Assembly: GCF_910594005.1 (NCBI RefSeq)
Contig: NC_057834.1
Span: forward strand, 105,551,650-105,615,649
DNA from: Cervus elaphus
Taxonomy: Eukaryota > Chordata > Mammalia > Artiodactyla > Cervidae
Length of the DNA stretch: 64,000 nucleotides
Direction of reading: 5' to 3'
The translations under genes and the position numbers were made by a program. This document shows, in pieces, positions 25,094 through 35,078 of the stretch (its first letter is position 1; every line of letters begins with the position of its first letter). The notes beneath the pieces are model-generated. The model was given only the letters and a program-made list of their open reading frames with translations. It was not told the origin of the DNA and searched no databases.

Positions 25094-25105
25094 ACTCACC
25101 ATCCA
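25094..25105 (-). other. Splice donor of the NFIA exon
   Basis: The minus-strand sequence TGGATG/GTGAGT places the exon-intron junction between 25100 and 25099. Positions +1 to +6 (GTGAGT) match the mammalian consensus well. The intron then carries a TTGGCA half-site for NFI proteins (TGCCAA on the plus strand, 25089-25094), which overlaps the last donor base. A 19-base T run on the transcript strand follows (A run at 25059-25077 on the plus strand). The exon is in phase 0 at this junction, as needed to continue into DEFHPF. Confidence 0.75.
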
Positions 25106-25195
25106 CCAAGTTCTGGCCGAGATGTCGTAGCAGAGCTGCCATTTGATGGAGCCGTCGGAAGCTTTCCCTGCCATTACGCTGTCAGCAAGCTTCAT
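25100..25195 (-). CDS. NFIA: Alternative first (or early) coding exon of nuclear factor I A
   Basis: On the minus strand an ATG at 25195-25193 opens 32 codons that read MKLADSVMAGKASDG at the start and ARTWWM at the end. The last ATG codon abuts GTGAGT, a textbook splice donor. I recognise this peptide as an alternative NFIA N-terminus that joins in phase 0 to the common exon starting DEFHPF, which begins the NFI DNA-binding domain. NFI proteins are nuclear factors that bind TTGGC(N5)GCCAA as dimers and control gliogenesis and haematopoiesis. The peptide itself has no domain; it replaces the short N-terminus starting MYSPLCLT. The first ATG has a weak context (C at -3, A at +4). The ATG of codon 8 has G at both positions and could be an alternative start. 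A stop (TAG, 25204-25202) lies in frame two codons upstream. The paralogue NFIB is the main alternative identity. The 177-codon DNA-binding exon is absent from this window, so only this fragment of the gene is visible. Confidence 0.78.
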
Positions 25196-25900
25196 CTGAT
25201 GCTAACTCACGGGAGATAAGACACCTAATTGAGAAAACATTTGCAGTGGCATGTGGGGCAACATGTAGTCCGGTCCATACCATATGGAATCATGGGTAAA
25301 AAAAAAAATCTCCTTGACAATGAACCAATCTCTCACAGACCCAGTGGCAAGGTGAAGTGGAGATGAAAACTCTTCTGCTCCTAGCACTGTCTTCTCTCTC
25401 CTTTTTAAAAAGCAAGAACCCACTGCCACACATCAAAGCGAGGCGGTTAAAATTAGGGCTTCATCACTCAAATGATTTTGGTCTGCAAGGTTTTTCCTTT
25501 CCTTCCAACAACCAATCCCCCCTCTTTTTTTTTTTTTTTTTTTTAAGGAGAATAAAGAGATTTAATAGGACAAAGGCAGGTAGTGGACTGCGGAGGGATC
25601 GCCACAGGCTATTAGCCTAAAATTTCTGCTTGACAGATGGAACTGCTTAGAGACTATCATGCGATGTTTTGGGCTTTTTTTTTTTTTCTTCTACACCCCC
25701 CCCCCCCCCTTCTTCGACTTTAAGTCTGATTCAGTATCTGTTTTTCACAGCCACTTTTCTCAGGAACGTGAGCTATGCATTTAAAAAAGTGTTCAGTTCA
25801 GTTTTCTTGTCTTACACATCTTGTTGGAAGCAAAGCAAAAAGTCTAAAACTAAATCTGTGGACAGCTGAACAGGTTTTCCAAGGAGCAAAAAAAAGTCTG
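25196..25900 (-). promoter_or_regulatory. 5' flank or upstream intron of the NFIA exon (candidate 5' UTR/promoter)
   Basis: This is the sequence immediately 5' of the NFIA coding exon on the minus strand. It is AT-rich and not a CpG island. I see no strong TATA box placed to predict a start site. It contains a T20 run (25525-25544), a T13 run (25675-25687) and a C14 run (25696-25709). A 75-codon frame (25429-25202) shares the reading frame of the exon and ends at the TAG two codons before its ATG. If transcribed it would act as an upstream ORF, not as part of the protein. An AG at 25203-25202 could instead be a splice acceptor, which would make the exon internal. Whether this stretch is promoter or intron cannot be decided from sequence alone. 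Confidence 0.35.
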
Positions 25901-28879
25901 GGGAAAAAATATTTTTTCTTACTTACCTTATTTTTAAAAATGATGCATCAGTTGATTTGGTTGTAAAGGAACAAAAACATGAGAGGACAACATTCAGGTT
26001 CCTTGCTTTTTGGTTCTGCTGGTGTTGTATTTACATGTGTATTTTTCTAGGAGGAAATACATTACTGATATTTCACAAGTTCTCATCTAGGTTAGGTACC
26101 ATGTCTATCTTTGGGTATAACTTTTTTTAAACAAAAGTTAATTCTGGGATTTTCCATTGTTTATTAATAAAGCGATTCAGTTATTATCAACCCAGGTTAA
26201 CACAATTCAGGCTAAACTTGACTGAGGACGTCCCTGTTAAGGGAAAATTGTATCTGATTTCCTTACTGTAACCAAGCCATCTTCTTCACAGGGATTTTTA
26301 GCCACACATCCTTTCTTTAGCAGGAAAAATAAACCACCACATGGACCTACCAATAAGAATAGCTGTAAAAATAATTTTTAAAAATTTGACTGAGACCTCC
26401 AAGACACTGCTGAATTTCAAGTCATTTGACTTTAGGACTAAGATCGGAGAAAGAAATAGAAAGGATGTCTTGGATTTGTTATATTTTATTCTTGCTAACT
26501 GTGTGAAATTAGGAACTGCAGAAATACCTTTATAAGAGCCATGTACCAAACACATCCTGTTTTTTTCTTTTTCCCCCTAAATACAAATGATTTGCTCATC
26601 TCCAAGAAACTAGCAGTGATATTAGAATTCTTTATACGCCAGGTCTCCTGAATAGGCACTCCAGAGCATGGGAGAATTTATCTCCGGTATTTTTCAGGGT
26701 AACTGAACTGTGATTATTTGAAAAGTTGTGCATTTACAGCCGAACTATCCAAAAGATTTTTTTTCTAGTAACGTTTTCAGCTGAATAATATTTAGATGAA
26801 CTTATTCAGGACACAGTATCAGTTCCAAAGAGGTGAAATTTTGGTGGCTTTTGTTTTCCTATTTCTGACCTCTTCCTTAGTTGGTGTTATTTTAACCACT
26901 TAGCATCAGCAAAATGGCTGCTTTGACAAACATAATTCCGGCAAAGCAAATTTTATCCAGTTGCACCTGAAATGTTTTAGCATTTAAAGCATGATCCACA
27001 GACTGCTTCTTACAGAATGAACCACAGATATAGTAAGTATGGCATTTTCCCCCTTTCTCATCCCTCATTTAATGGGATTTCTCCAAATGAGTGTAGGAGG
27101 TGATATTGAAAATGATTATCAAATAAGGATATTGCCATTATTCTTAGAAGCATTATGTAGTCTTTATTATTTTGGTGTCACCTCTCTGTTGAGAAAGAGA
27201 GTCAGTAGCACAGGAAATACTAAGTTACTTTAGGTGTCCACAAGCAAATGGACCCTGCCGGTCAAAACAGTTGTTGCCTTGTATAACTGCAACATCATTA
27301 AAATGACCTAGTCTTTCTTCAGCTTACCATTTGGAGAATGAAATAGGAAAAGAGTTGAAAATTCTGTATAAATGTAAAAATAGCATAAACCAGAAACAAA
27401 AAGAGAAAAAAGAAAAGATATGAGGTAGCATTCTGCCTTTGAATCAACCTCTTGTTCCATCTCATCCTTTCCAAATTGCCTCCAAGTTCACTTGCTTTAG
27501 AGTCTGCTCAGCCTTCTCCTAGAGCACAAAGGCACGAGGGTATTTTGGATTCGTGGGTCCAGGTTCGTGGGTACAATTTCTAAATTTGTCCCGCAGCAGA
27601 CTCTGAAGTTGAAGGTGTCTCTGATCTGAGTAGCTGCATTTCTGAGACTCAGAACACCCCATGCACACACATTATTTATGAATGAATGAGGCATAATGTA
27701 AACTGGAGTCCAGATTTCACTCTGTGAATGATGGAATACCCGGGAGGACTTTACAGGAGATGGCACAGTAGTTTTGAACAAAGAAATGAGAAATATTATT
27801 GGATAATAGTGTTTTAAATCCAAAACAATTAGGTGCATTTAACTTTATCATTATTCTCTAAAAGGCTGGTGGAAACTGTCCTTTCCCATATAGCAATCAG
27901 TCTTTTCACAGTGTGGCCCGTTGTTAATAGCCTTAAAACAAGATTAAATAAAACATGTTAAATATTGCAATTATTGTGGGAAATAAAATTATTTGGTGAG
28001 CATAATGGGGAGCAATTCAAGCATTTAACATGATCCAGGAAATGCTACTCCAAACAATTGCATTTGCTTTATGCATTTTTCCCCTTTGATTGCTGACAGA
28101 TGCCTTTTTGGAAACAAACATCTAAATGGTTTGCTTTCAGTCAGAAAAAAATTTAACAGAAAGTGGCTACATGTTTTGAATTTAACTCTTGTCATTTGAA
28201 TACTTCTTCCCACTGCACGTGAATGAATCTGAGGCAAAAACAGCACTCTTGTCAAGAAATGAGCCCATCCGGATTGAAACTTTCTTACTTCCTTGGAACG
28301 TGTTTTCTAAGAAGTCGGAATCCCCTTAGCTATGAAGTCAAATGGTGGGTTAAACTGCTGGACATGGATGAGGAGTATGGCCCGAATGACTATGGGGGAA
28401 CATTAGAACAGGAATCATTTTCTCATAACAAGAGCCGCCCCCACCCCGCCCCCCCCGGGGCAAAGTACAAGTCACTTTCCAGCCTCTTTCTGGCGGTCTG
28501 TGGCCAGTGCTATCCAAATCAGCTACCCACCTGCCTTGGCTGAATGGAAGAACCTGGAAGAACCTGGAAGAACTAAGGGACTGGGGGATTCCTATCTGTG
28601 TGTTTACTGCAGTTCGTGTGGGTAAAGACCTTGAAGACTTCACTACCAACAGGTGTGCAATACCAAGGCGAGTTTTTGGCTTTTGTTGTATGCTGCTAAG
28701 AGTCAATATGAAATGGAATATCAATGATTTTCAGAGGCTGGATAGCAGAGTCATTGGAAAGACAGTTTCTGAAGTCCAATTGCCCATATGCTGGCTTGGT
28801 TAGTTACTGTGTGACCACTCCCAGGTTACTTACCGTCTCTGATTCTCTGAGTCCTAATCAGAAAAAAGAAGATAGCAAT

Positions 28880-28970
28880 TGTTATTAAATATATACAAAT
28901 ATATACATATTACATACAAATATATACATAAATACATATAAATATATATATATAAATATAAAGTTAGCAA
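28880..28970. repeat. AT-rich microsatellite (ATAC/TA-type)
   Basis: Imperfect repeats of 'atatatacaa', 'catacaaatata' and (ta)n fill about 85 bp. This is a simple sequence with no host retroelement visible. Confidence 0.8.
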
Positions 28971-29724
28971 AATATGCATAAAGTCAATAGTTCTTGATAT
29001 GTAACAAGTTTTCAAGCAAAATTATTATTTTGTTATTGATGTTTTGTTACTATTATTCCTTTGTGGAGGGAAACCCCTTTCTGCTTCTGGTTTTGCCCTG
29101 TGAGACTGGATTAGGTCCCTTCACTCTGTGCTTCCATAAAAATCTGCGCCTTGCTCCAGTCAGCTCTTAGCACCCTTTTCTGGAACCATCTGCCTCCTAG
29201 TCAGCCTTCTTTCCTGAACCTTGAGATGCTTGAGGGCAGGGGCCGTGTCTTGATTATCTCAGTAGCTATGAAGTCAAACTCTATGATGGACAAACAGTAG
29301 GGGCTCCCTAAATAGTGAGAGAAAGATAGTAAAAAGGCACAGAACATTAGCTGATTTGAAATTTGCGTTCATCTCATATTTTAAGAGCCTTTTCATTTAC
29401 CTTGGTTTGAACTACTGCCCATTCTAGTACATCTGCCTTTAATAGTTAACACCCTTCTTCAAGACCCCAGTCTGCAGTGATGTCTAGCACCTTTGAATTC
29501 CTGTTGCTTTCCTAATCTGTATCATCCACTGGTACTCACAGAGGCAGATTATACTCTTATTTGTCTTTAATGAACACAGGTCATTCATTTATTCATTCAT
29601 TCACTCATTTAGTAGAAACTTTTGCAATGTTGGCAACTACCTTTTTTTTCATTTTGAAGCTTTGTTTCTAGGGCTATTAGAAATTTGAAACTTAGGAGAA
29701 GAGCAACTTGATTTTGCGTGCAGT

Positions 29725-29935
29725 AGCTAACATTGAGTGCTTCCTTTTAGCTAGGCACCTTTGTAAGATTTTTCTTTTCAGATAGGTCCTTGTGAGGTTG
29801 GATCTATTACTAGCCCTATTTTAAAAGCAAGAAAACAGGCTCTAAGAGTTGAAGCAACTTGTTTGGGGTCCTGGAGCTAGAGATGGAAGAAGTATTCAAG
29901 GGTAGGAATTATGACTCCAGAGCTTCGACCAGGCT
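29725..29935 (-). mobile_element. MIR SINE, antisense
   Basis: The reverse MIR order 'gagtgcttccttttagctag', 'ccctattttaaaagcaagaa', 'gaagcaacttgtttggggtc' is visible. The copy is diverged. Confidence 0.65.
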
Positions 29936-29954
29936 GGTGCTGCCTCCAAACCAT

Positions 29955-30180
29955 GAAATCACTCAGCACCTGCTAAGTGCTTGTTAAGGTACTTTCAGGT
30001 GTGATATCCCATTTAACCTTGACAGCAACCTAGAAGTTTGGTATTATTTTCAATTTTCAGGTCAAGATCCAAAAGGTAAGAACCTTGCCTAATGACACAT
30101 ATGAAGGTTTGAAGAGCTGAGACAGCCTGGTACTTACTTGACAAGAAAGTCCATGCTTTTCCTGCTCTGGTTAGCTAGCT
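29955..30180 (-). mobile_element. MIR SINE, antisense
   Basis: 'cacctgctaagtgcttgtta', 'atatcccatttaaccttgac' and 'cttgcctaatgacacat' follow the reverse MIR order. It lies directly after another MIR in the same orientation. Confidence 0.65.
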
Positions 30181-31179
30181 CTCAGAAGATTTTAAAAATT
30201 TCTTTTGTGTCACTGGTTGTTGGGCTTAATGAAACAACCCTCCAAAATTTTGAAAATAATGAAATTAGAAATGTACCCTGTTGCTGAAACTGAAGTTCAG
30301 TTTAGGGCAATGGGTATCTAAGACTTGAAAAAAAAAAGCTTGTATGAAAGAGAGATTATCTATAGACCAAGGTCTTTTCTAACTTTAATCAGGTGGAAAA
30401 TCCTAAAATGATGTTCAGGACGTCACTGTCTGACACTGAAAATAAAAATGTCACTCACATGTAAGCTTTGGAACCAGAGGAAGAATCTACACAAAAGGAT
30501 AGACAGTCTAGTTCTGCTGAAGCCTAGAGAAATGCCAAAGTCTCTGGTGGGAGATTTAGCCCTTTATGATGAACGTATCAAAGTCTTTTGCACAGGTACT
30601 CATATTACTAGGCATGAGTGTGGGGACTTATAAAAAAAAACAAAATAAAACAGTGTCCCAAGTCACCTGGCATGGTTTTCTCACCGTATGGCAGAAGCAA
30701 ATGCTGCAAAGCTGAAAAGGGCAGAATTGAAGAAAATGCCAGGGGGTCCAGACAGCCCCATCCATTTTAATAATATGCCCAGAGATTGTCCAGATTTTTG
30801 ATCTAGGATATGTATCTTTTTGCTCAAGAAAAATATTGATAATTTTTTTCAGCAGAAACTCACCCACCCGTGCCCTGTGAAAAACTGGGTTTAGTGGCAG
30901 TTCTCGTTCTTCACTGCCATTTAGAAATTCTCTTTTATTTTCTCTGCATTTTCTGTCAACCAGCTGCCACCCAAGATTGGACTAAACCCTCTGCCCCCTG
31001 TTAAAAAGAAAAAAAAAAAAAAAAAGGAAAGGAAAAACATGCATACAACACAACCCTCTAATAAGTATATTCACAACTTCTATGCAAGGCGCTTAAGAAA
31101 ACTAAAAGGTTAATATATTCTAACTAGATGTTGGGTATAGAATGTCAGATCTGTCAAATTTCATTATAACTTGCTGCTC

Positions 31180-31870
31180 ATTGGAAAAGATTTGATTTCT
31201 TTTGCCACTGTCCTACTATGTTCAAGTCGCAGTCTGCCAGCAGCAGCTCACTGAAGACCACAGGCTGGCAGTGAGCGGGCTCGAGTGGGAAACCAGCCGC
31301 AAGGACCATCTGTTTCCGATTTCTAGCTGAGCCAAGATGTGCAGTGAAGTGCATTCCATTCACCAGGCCAGCTTCTCCCCTGCTCAAGTTATTAGTGTTA
31401 CAAGTGAAATTATCTTTTCCAAACAGCAGGGGAGCTATAATCCTTATGGAACAGGACTTTACAATACACACAAGCACTCACAGAACACACACCCACAGAC
31501 ACACACACACACACCATTCGGGCACCCTTTGTTCAAGTTATGCGGACGGCTTCTTGTAAATTTAATTACAGCCTTCACGGGGTTTATAAAGTATGTTTTA
31601 TTAAGCATGATAACCTCTGCGGCAGCAGCATATACATTGGCCTCATTTAGCCTAATTGAATGATCAAGTATCTTTAGGATGCTTTTTGTGGGCATGGTTA
31701 AAAATGACAAGATGGATGCATTTAAACCATCTTAAAATGCAACAGCTTTCAGAAGCATAATGGCTTTTTAGTAAAAATCAATGGAAGCCCTCGCTTGGCT
31801 GGCCCAAGTGAGCCAGTCTCATGCAAGTAGACAGAGCAGAGACTAGTTAGCCAGCCATGGAATCCTCAAG
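31180..31870. promoter_or_regulatory. Candidate conserved non-coding element with an internal (AC)n
   Basis: This repeat-free segment has moderate complexity on both sides of an AC-rich microsatellite (about 31480-31514). It includes closely spaced TTAATTA/TAATTG-type homeodomain cores (31560-31665), CpGs and a WGATAA-like motif. It lies about 6 kb upstream of the NFIA exon. The enhancer role is inferred from texture and context only. Confidence 0.3.
31485..31514. repeat. (AC)n microsatellite
   Basis: An interrupted then pure AC dinucleotide repeat lies within the candidate regulatory block at 31.2-31.9 kb. Confidence 0.85.
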
Positions 31871-32754
31871 TGGCCAAGTGACTGGTGTCCCCATGTAAGT
31901 TGGCAGACTGTAATAAGCTACATTTTTGTGAGTCGGGGTTGATCTTCTGTCTCAAGACTGATCATTTTTACAGAAATTTTAGGTAAAGAAGCAAGACTGA
32001 TTGTGTGCCGGTACAATAACGATAGCAAAAGAAGTCAGGAGGTCTTAATTAATTAATGTCATACACATGAGTTTAGTAACAACAAATGCTTACCCCTGTG
32101 CTAGGTGCTCGGGATACAAATCAGAGAAATATGGGACCTGCCATCAAGGAGTCTCCCAGCTCTAGTGGAGGAGGCAATGCCGCAGGCACCTCTGTTACAG
32201 CGCAGTGAAACTTTGGTGGGTTCTAGCCTTCATTCTTCCACATTCTCCGTGCATGACCCTGGTTTGTAGTGCGTTCTCTATAGGCTTCATCTGTGACAGA
32301 GAGGGCAATGGCTTACTTTCAGGTAATATTGCTGGAATGAAATTAACTATGTAAAAAGAGGAAAGGCAGTGAAAGGAACTTAGCAGGTACTCTATGTCCA
32401 TTAGTTTCCATTCCTTTCTAGTCATCCCCTGAATACATGACAGTCTCCTGCAGTGAAGAGTGAACTTCCAGCAGGTTTCTCCTTTGTGGCTGAGTAGCAC
32501 GTTGAATCCAGGGGAGGCTGCCTCTTTGGCAGGGTTGTGACTCGTTATTCACATCCTTCAGCTCAGGCCAAAGGCTTCTGAGAACCAGCCCTGCATAAGG
32601 CACCAGAGAGTGTCATGAACAATTAGGCACCTACTGTGTGCTTTTGTATGACATTGAATGACAGACTGATTTTTCCAAAAAATAACTTTTTTTCTTTTCA
32701 AAGCAGAGATGGCATAAATTTATTTTAAGTTAAGAGAAGGGAATGACAAAGCCT

Positions 32755-32888
32755 CTTATTTGGTAGATTAAGAAAATGAGACCCAGCAGAGAGAATCACC
32801 TGGAGTCACGCAGCAGGTTAGTGGCAGAGACAGGGCTCCCACCCAGAGGTCCTAATATCCAGTGCCTCTGTTGCCACTGAACCATTTG
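32755..32888 (-). mobile_element. MIR SINE fragment, antisense
   Basis: 'ttaagaaaatgagacccagc', 'gcaggttagtggcagagaca' and 'cagtgcctctgttgccactg' match the reverse MIR 5' half. Confidence 0.65.
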
Positions 32889-33479
32889 ATTCATAGCGTT
32901 TGAAGAGCCGTGTCCTGGATTCTGTAATTCAGAATTACAGCTGGACTCAGACACACATGAGACCCAGCCACTGCTGCCTCTGCTGATTAGATTTTACACC
33001 TGGCAGTTGTGCTGCTGTGCTTTATTCCTATTTATGGAAAGAAATGGAGGCATCTAGCACAGCCTGCTTACTGGGTTGATGGGAAGGATGCGTGCCCCAG
33101 GTGGGTGGCAAACTGCGAATCTTGGGTCAGGCTTAGTGGAGATTTGTGTGCAAGAATTTTATTGGGGAGGCTTTCAGGATCAATACCTGCAGGGAAGGAA
33201 AAGGAGACCTGGGCAGAGGGAGGAGTTAAAAATCCGTGCAGTTCCAGCAAAGGTGTAGCTAATTCTACAGGGAACCCAGAAGCTGGGATCTCCCTGCAGA
33301 ACTGTACCAAATTGATCAAGGGGACCAGACCTTTGTACTCTTGCAATGACCAACCAGTCATTAAATGCAGCTGTGGGCTACACGAATATTTCAGCCAAGA
33401 CAAAATCCAGAGGGGCTTTCAGCTGAGAATCATCAACTTCCAATGTTCCCAGTAGCTGCAGGGCATCTAGATGGTATGC

Positions 33480-33590
33480 CACAGGAGCTAACTGAACTTA
33501 GAGAAGTCAAATGGCTTACTTAAGGACACCTGCCAAGTTAGTGGCAGACTTGGGCCTGGAGTTCATGAGTCCCAGCCCATAGCTTTTATT
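33480..33590 (-). mobile_element. MIR SINE fragment, antisense
   Basis: 'agaagtcaaatggcttactt', 'ccaagttagtggcagacttg' and 'gagttcatgagtcccagccc' follow reverse MIR. The fragment is partial. Confidence 0.6.
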
Positions 33591-33687
33591 TATTTCCCAA
33601 ATGGCAGGGAGAAACCTTCATGCATTATTTGAGCAGAATATGCCCAGTACACCTCTTCTTTTGAAGAGAGCTACATGTCTTTAAGCA

Positions 33688-33838
33688 AACATTGTGAACT
33701 GCCATATTCATTACCAGAATGATTGCTTTGGGAATTATCAATTTAAAAAGGATTGTCTGTTAATAGATAAGTACAGAAAGAGAAAGTCATGTTGTGAGTG
33801 AGAAGAGGAATCTGTTGGGATCAGAGACAAGCTCTTGC
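33688..33838 (+). repeat. Copy A of a diverged 150-bp direct duplication
   Basis: It shares blocks in the same order with 34656-34806: 'gccatattcatt', 'tgctttgggaattat', 'gagtgagaag' and 'tcagagacaag'. Identity is about 80% by eye. No repeat family is recognised, so it is either a local duplication or an unclassified element. Confidence 0.8.
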
Positions 33839-34369
33839 AAGGACACGTCTAGGACCACCTTCTCCCATGGAGATGTAACAGTGGGCAGAGAATGGAAGCC
33901 AGGGCAACGAGAACAATGGTGGGCGTTTCTTGGCTTTCTCTCCAGTGACTGGCGTCTTTCTCGTCATATTCAGGGAAAGAATGAAAGAGCTATTTGCGGT
34001 GTGACGCTAAACCCATGCAATCAGATCACTGTACCTCCAAGGAGCTTCTTGGTAGAATAATGTGTTGACATCTCTCTGGAGTCCTGCATCACCAGAGAAG
34101 AGAATTTGGGTGAGGAAAGTGGGAAGCAATGAAATGAAAAACTGATGTTTCTTAGTCCCTATATTTTCATCTCAAAGAAGCTCTCCCATCTGAGCACTTG
34201 GTCAGAAACGATATGAAATTAAAATGTCAGCATCCAAAAGTTTCTGTGCTGTTTGTAGCTGCTTCCATGCTACACTAGTAGAGGAGGGTAGTTATGATGG
34301 AGACCATATAGCCTGTAAAGTCTAAAATATTTACTATGTGGCTCTTTACAGAAAAAAGTTTGCTGAACC

Positions 34370-34585
34370 CTGACCAAGTGAATGGGGCTTAGGGTTTGAA
34401 GTCCAACAGGCTTGGATTCAAATCCTGAGTCTTCAACATCTAAGTGTGACCTTCAATGAATTTCTTAAACTGCCTCTATGTTAGTTTGCTCACTTGAAAA
34501 ATGGTCATAAAAATACTTCACAGGCTTGTAAAGATTGAAGAAGATACTGTCATATAAGCTCCTGGGAATAGTAAGCCTGAAGTAA
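34370..34585 (+). mobile_element. MIR SINE, sense
   Basis: 'gcttggattcaaatcctgag', 'gtttgctcacttgaaaaatg' and 'cacaggcttgtaaagattga' follow the MIR order. It lies between the two copies of the 150-bp duplication. Confidence 0.7.
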
Positions 34586-34655
34586 AGTTATTAAAAATAA
34601 TTAATGGCAATTTCAATATTTTGAGCTATTAATAGCATTTGTGATAAGACAAATA

Positions 34656-34806
34656 TAACATTGTGAATTGCCATATTCATTGCCAGAATGACTGCTTTGG
34701 GAATTATTAGATAAAAGGCATTGTCTGTAAGTAGATAAATGAGGAAAAAGAAAGTCCTATTTATGAGTGAGAAGACAAAGCTGTAAGGTATCAGAGACAA
34801 GTGTTG
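34656..34806 (+). repeat. Copy B of a diverged 150-bp direct duplication
   Basis: This is the partner of 33688-33838, about 970 bp away in the same orientation. It carries small indels and about 20% substitutions, so the event is old. Confidence 0.8.
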
Positions 34807-34847
34807 CCAGAATTTCTCAAAAAAGAATAATTATAGCTGAAATTGAT

Positions 34848-35078
34848 TAAGTGCCTACTATATCATGTTGCTAAGTATTTTACATGCTTTGTCTTGTCTG
34901 ATCACCATTTCAACCTATGAGTTAGCAAGCATTGTCATTCAATTTTGCATATGAGGAGACTGAGGTTTAGAGAAGTTATATAAATTAAGCAACACAGACA
35001 GTAGGAGAGAGTCATGACTTGGACCTGGAATGTTCCGATGCCAAAGTTTCTGCCTTAACTGCTGTGATTTTGTGAACA
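34848..35078 (-). mobile_element. MIR SINE, antisense
   Basis: A nearly complete reverse MIR: 'ttaagtgcctactatatcat', 'tatgaggagactgaggttta', 'gagagagtcatgacttggac' and 'gccttaactgctgtgatttt'. Confidence 0.75.

Noticed and set aside
25202..25429. 75-codon frame in the same frame as the NFIA exon, considered as an N-terminal extension
   Set aside because: A TAG separates it from the MKLADS exon and its peptide is not recognised. At most it is an upstream ORF.
28880..28970. AT-rich tandem array considered as a CRISPR-like or origin element
   Set aside because: The units are degenerate simple repeats without unique spacers, in a vertebrate nuclear context. It is an ordinary microsatellite.
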